From an uncultured Acidimicrobiia bacterium (GTDB lineage: Bacteria; Actinomycetota; Acidimicrobiia; Spongiisociales; Spongiisociaceae), in assembly GCA_958295745.1 (NCBI GenBank), contig OY282370.1:806001-870000 (forward strand): DNA of 64,000 nucleotides, in the 5' to 3' direction. Positions 61,212-64,000 of this stretch are shown here, one piece after another (positions within the stretch are counted from its first letter, which is position 1; the number at the start of each line of letters is the position of its first letter). The notes under the pieces are model-generated. The model saw only the letters and a program-made list of their open reading frames with translations, did no database searches and was not told the origin of the DNA. The translations under genes were made by a program, and so were the position numbers.

Positions 61212-64000
61212 ACCCCCGCCGGGGTGCTTCCAGGACCTCGATCTCGCAACCCGCTACTCGGCGGGCGTCAAGGACATGCTGGCCGATTTCTACATCCCGG
61301 TGCTGTCGAGAGCGGTGCGCTACGACCGGGCGGCGGGCTACTTCGCCTCGTCGTCGTTCTTCGCGGCGGCGGCCGGGATGGCCCGGTTCATCGACAACGA
61401 AGGCCAAATCCGGCTGCTGGTCGGCGCTCAGCTCACCGAGGACGACCACCGGGCCCTGCTCGGCAAAGTCCCGCTCGACCAGATCATGGCCGAACGCCTC
61501 CGGCGGGACGAGCTGACCGCCGACGATGTGGCCTGGCGCCGCCTGCAGGTCATCGCCTGGCTGGTGCGCGAAGGTCGTCTGACGATCCGGGTCGGCCTGC
61601 CCTGCGACGACTTCACCGGGGCGCCGATCCCCCATTCCGATGAGCAGCGTCGTCTCAAGTACTTCCACATCAAGTGGGGCGTGCTCGAAGACGCCGACGG
61701 CGACCGGGTGGCCTTCGACGGCAGCATCAACGAATCCGCGTCGGGCTGGCAGGGCAACTACGAGTCTTTCAGCGCCTACAAGTCGTGGCATACCCAGGTC
61801 TGGCGGCAATACGGCCGGAAGATCGTCTACGAGTTCGAACAGCTCTGGCGCGGCGACAATGTAAGCGGCTGGCGCAGCCTGCCTCTGCCCGAGGTCGAGC
61901 AACGTCTCATCAAGCTGCTGCCCGACGAACCCGGCTGGGCACCCCCCGCCCGGGACCCGCTCGAACCCGAGCTGAGCGAGGCCGACCGGGAGGCTATCGC
62001 GGATATCCGGGCCGCCCCCCGCACCGGCACCGGCGTGGGGATGTTGTCGAGCGGGATCGAACCCTGGCCCCATCAGCTGGCCATCGCCCGGCGCATCTGC
62101 GAGAGCCGGCCCCGCAACTACCTGCTGGCCGACGAGGTGGGGCTGGGCAAGACCATCGAGGCGGGCCTCGTGCTGCGGGAGCTGTTGCTCGCGGGGGAGG
62201 TGGAGAGAGCGCTGATCCTGGCGCCGGCGTCGCTGTTGATCCAGTGGCAGGAGGAGCTGGCCGAGAAGTTCATGCTGGAGGTTCCCCGTTTGGACGGACG
62301 CAGGCTGCGTTACCCCGACGGGACGGAGCGCCGGCTGTCGTCCGGCGAGAACCGTTGGCGGGCGGCGCCGGTCCTGCTGGCGTCATCGCATCTGGCACGG
62401 ATGAGGACCAACCGCGCCGAGCTGCTCGAAGGGCCCGGCTGGGACCTGGTGTTCGTCGACGAGACCCACCACGCCCGGCGGCGGGGGTCGAAGCCCACCG
62501 ACCCGCCCAATCAGATGCTGGCGACTCTGACGGCGCTGGCCGAGGAGAACCTGTTCAAGGCCCTGCTGCTGGCATCGGCCACCCCCATGCAGCTCCACAC
62601 CCACGACCTCTGGGACCTGCTCGACCTGTTCGGCCTGCCCGACGGCTGGAACCGAAGCGCCGCGGACATGGAGCGCTACTACCGGGCGCTCCAGGAACCG
62701 TTCGGCGACCGCGACTGGCCCCGCCTGCAGACGATGCTGACCGGTTATCTGGACGCAACCGCGCCCGACCCCGCGGTCGTGGAGATGATCGAAGAAAAGG
62801 CGGGCTGGGTGGAGTCGGACCGGATCCGTGATTTCCATCTGAGCGCCGGGGGCCGGCCCCGTGGAGTCGACGCCGAGGTGAAGCAGTCCTGGGACAACTG
62901 GCTGCGGGCCAACACGCCGGTGCGCGACCGGGTGTTCCGCACCACCCGGGCGACGCTGCGGCGCTACCGGCAGACCGGGGTGCTGGACCCGGACACCGTG
63001 ATTCCGAAGCGAAGCATCGACGACCGGTTCTACAGCCTCGGCGAGGCCAAACCCCTCTACGACCGCATCGAGGAGTACATCCTGCGCTACTACGACGCCT
63101 ACCTGTCCGCGGGCGGCAAGAGCGCGCCGCTCGGCTTCATCATGACCGTCTACAGGCGGCGGCTGACCTCAAGCTTCTACGCCATCCGCAAATCACTCGA
63201 GCGGCGGCGCGCCGTCCTCGCCAGGAGGGAGCCCCTGCCCGACCTACTCGACGACGACGACCGCTACACCGCCGAGGGCCTCGACGACCTGGGGCGGGTC
63301 GAGCACCTGGGCGGCGGAGAGCTCCTCCTGGCGGGGGGCGACCTCCGGGCTGAGCTGGCCGAACTCGACGACTTCATCGGGGAGCTGACCGACCAGCCGC
63401 CCGACGAACCCAAGATGGAGGCCATGTACGACCTGCTCGACGACAACTTCGGGTCGGGCGCGCACGACACGGTGGTGATCTTCACCCAGTACCGCGACAC
63501 CCTCCACTACATCCGCCGCCAGCTGCTCAACGTCTACCGGGGATCGCTGGCCTGCTACTACGGCGGGCGGGGTGAATGTTGGGACGAGGCGGCCGAGCAA
63601 TGGACGCCGATCAGCAAGGAGGAGGTAAAGGAGCGGTTCCGGCGGGGCGAGGTGAAGATCCTGCTGGGCACCGATTCCATGTCGGAGGGTCTCAACCTGC
63701 AGACCTGCGGTTGGCTGATCAACTTCGACCTGCCTTGGAACTTCACCAGGGTGGAGCAGCGCATCGGGCGGGTGGACCGGATCGGCGGCCGGCCAATGGT
63801 GCAGGTCAGCAACTTCTTCTACGAGGGCACCGTGGAGGAGGACATATACCGGCGCATCCACGACAGCCACGACTGGTTCTCCAACGTCATCGGCAACGCC
63901 GCCCCGGTGCTGGCCGCCGCCGAGAACCTGATCTCCGACGCCGCCATGGGGCGCCGCACCACCGAACAGGCGGCCGGCGAGCTAGAAAACCTGCTCGACC
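61204..64000 (+). CDS. PLD-like domain / SNF2-type DEAD-like helicase (3' end outside window)
   Basis: From ATG 61204, overlapping the methyltransferase stop by 8 nt, the frame is open to the window end (932 residues seen). Residues 15-200 form a phospholipase-D-like domain (YFASSSFFAAAAGM, HIKWGVLE near 154 and GSINES). Then follows a superfamily 2 helicase: ADEVGLGKTIEAGL (Walker A, about 312), FVDETHH (motif II, 419), LASATPMQ (III), and VVIFTQYRD, GTDSMSEGLNLQT (V, 822), QRIGRVDRIGG (VI, 852). It resembles RapA/SNF2-like translocases fused to PLD that occur in DISARM-like and related defence islands. The stop lies beyond the window. Confidence 0.87.
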   Translation, partial: MAEPPPGCFQDLDLATRYSAGVKDMLADFYIPVLSRAVRYDRAAGYFASSSFFAAAAGMARFIDNEGQIRLLVGAQLTEDDHRALLGKVPLDQIMAERLRRDELTADDVAWRRLQVIAWLVREGRLTIRVGLPCDDFTGAPIPHSDEQRRLKYFHIKWGVLEDADGDRVAFDGSINESASGWQGNYESFSAYKSWHTQVWRQYGRKIVYEFEQLWRGDNVSGWRSLPLPEVEQRLIKLLPDEPGWAPPARDPLEPELSEADREAIADIRAAPRTGTGVGMLSSGIEPWPHQLAIARRICESRPRNYLLADEVGLGKTIEAGLVLRELLLAGEVERALILAPASLLIQWQEELAEKFMLEVPRLDGRRLRYPDGTERRLSSGENRWRAAPVLLASSHLARMRTNRAELLEGPGWDLVFVDETHHARRRGSKPTDPPNQMLATLTALAEENLFKALLLASATPMQLHTHDLWDLLDLFGLPDGWNRSAADMERYYRALQEPFGDRDWPRLQTMLTGYLDATAPDPAVVEMIEEKAGWVESDRIRDFHLSAGGRPRGVDAEVKQSWDNWLRANTPVRDRVFRTTRATLRRYRQTGVLDPDTVIPKRSIDDRFYSLGEAKPLYDRIEEYILRYYDAYLSAGGKSAPLGFIMTVYRRRLTSSFYAIRKSLERRRAVLARREPLPDLLDDDDRYTAEGLDDLGRVEHLGGGELLLAGGDLRAELAELDDFIGELTDQPPDEPKMEAMYDLLDDNFGSGAHDTVVIFTQYRDTLHYIRRQLLNVYRGSLACYYGGRGECWDEAAEQWTPISKEEVKERFRRGEVKILLGTDSMSEGLNLQTCGWLINFDLPWNFTRVEQRIGRVDRIGGRPMVQVSNFFYEGTVEEDIYRRIHDSHDWFSNVIGNAAPVLAAAENLISDAAMGRRTTEQAAGELENLLD

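Overview
The window is GC-rich (GC-rich third codon positions, frequent GTG/TTG starts) and reads as chromosomal DNA of an actinobacterium, most likely a deep-branching one such as Acidimicrobiia. The evidence is a mycothiol glycosyltransferase gene (mshA) followed by a YbjN-like gene as in mycobacteria, an actinobacterial GuaB1, an LppM-like lipoprotein, a class II (B12) ribonucleotide reductase, a caa3/aa3-type oxidase cluster with CtaG, and many lipobox proteins. The class assignment is inference; no rRNA or tRNA gene was recognised.

Layout. 1-11.4 kb: a c-type cytochrome, a SAM hydroxide adenosyltransferase, a short AT-richer gap with a cluster of DnaA-box-like 9-mers, then a leftward operon with 4-nt overlaps (M23 peptidase, FemAB/GNAT-like protein, mshA, YbjN-like), a MoaD-membrane fusion, guaB1, an LppM-like lipoprotein, and a HisA-like/VOC fusion divergent from an SDR gene. 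11.8-20.9 kb: nrdJ, a Fic gene with a 3' frameshift, YbhB, a ClpX-type zinc finger fused to a HutI-like amidohydrolase, GDPD, and a thioredoxin-fold lipoprotein. 21-28.4 kb: ctaC-ctaD-ctaE-ctaF, ctaG, a cupredoxin-like lipoprotein and a polytopic membrane protein. 29.7-35.5 kb: a promoter followed by a highly foldable non-coding stretch, a lipoprotein plus an unusual FtsH-like protease, a PDZ lipoprotein, and an orphan promoter-to-terminator unit (sRNA candidate).

35.5-38 kb: the selD locus. selD contains an in-frame UGA at the catalytic position, so it is read here as a selenoprotein; it overlaps a 2Fe-2S ferredoxin gene, a decayed piece of which is duplicated nearby. 38-47.7 kb: greA, a Fic gene cut by an amber codon, mgtE, a PhyH-type dioxygenase behind a structured leader, an aminotransferase IV-nadE pair, an orphan antitoxin with a decayed vapC, and aroF-tyrA. 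47.7-52.1 kb: a molybdenum-hydroxylase maturation module (coxD/MoxR, coxE, two xdhC/coxF-like genes, mocA) ending in a DUF4332 gene, without structural genes in view. 52.2-53 kb: an AbrB-VapC toxin-antitoxin pair with a palindromic operator.

54.2-64 kb is the most interesting part and looks like a defence island. An AAA_14/DUF4143 ATPase gene reads left from an AT-rich block of exact 23-bp-period repeats. To the right an operon starts: DUF499-type ATPase, a small protein, a DUF1156-type DNA methyltransferase, and a PLD-like/SNF2-type helicase that runs off the window. The ATPase reading frame is broken by an 11-C tract just before its Walker A motif; losing one C restores it. This suggests a phase-variable ATPase + methyltransferase + helicase antiphage system, comparable in logic to the phase-variable Pgl/BREX type 2 methylase, although an assembly error in the homopolymer cannot be excluded from this sequence alone.
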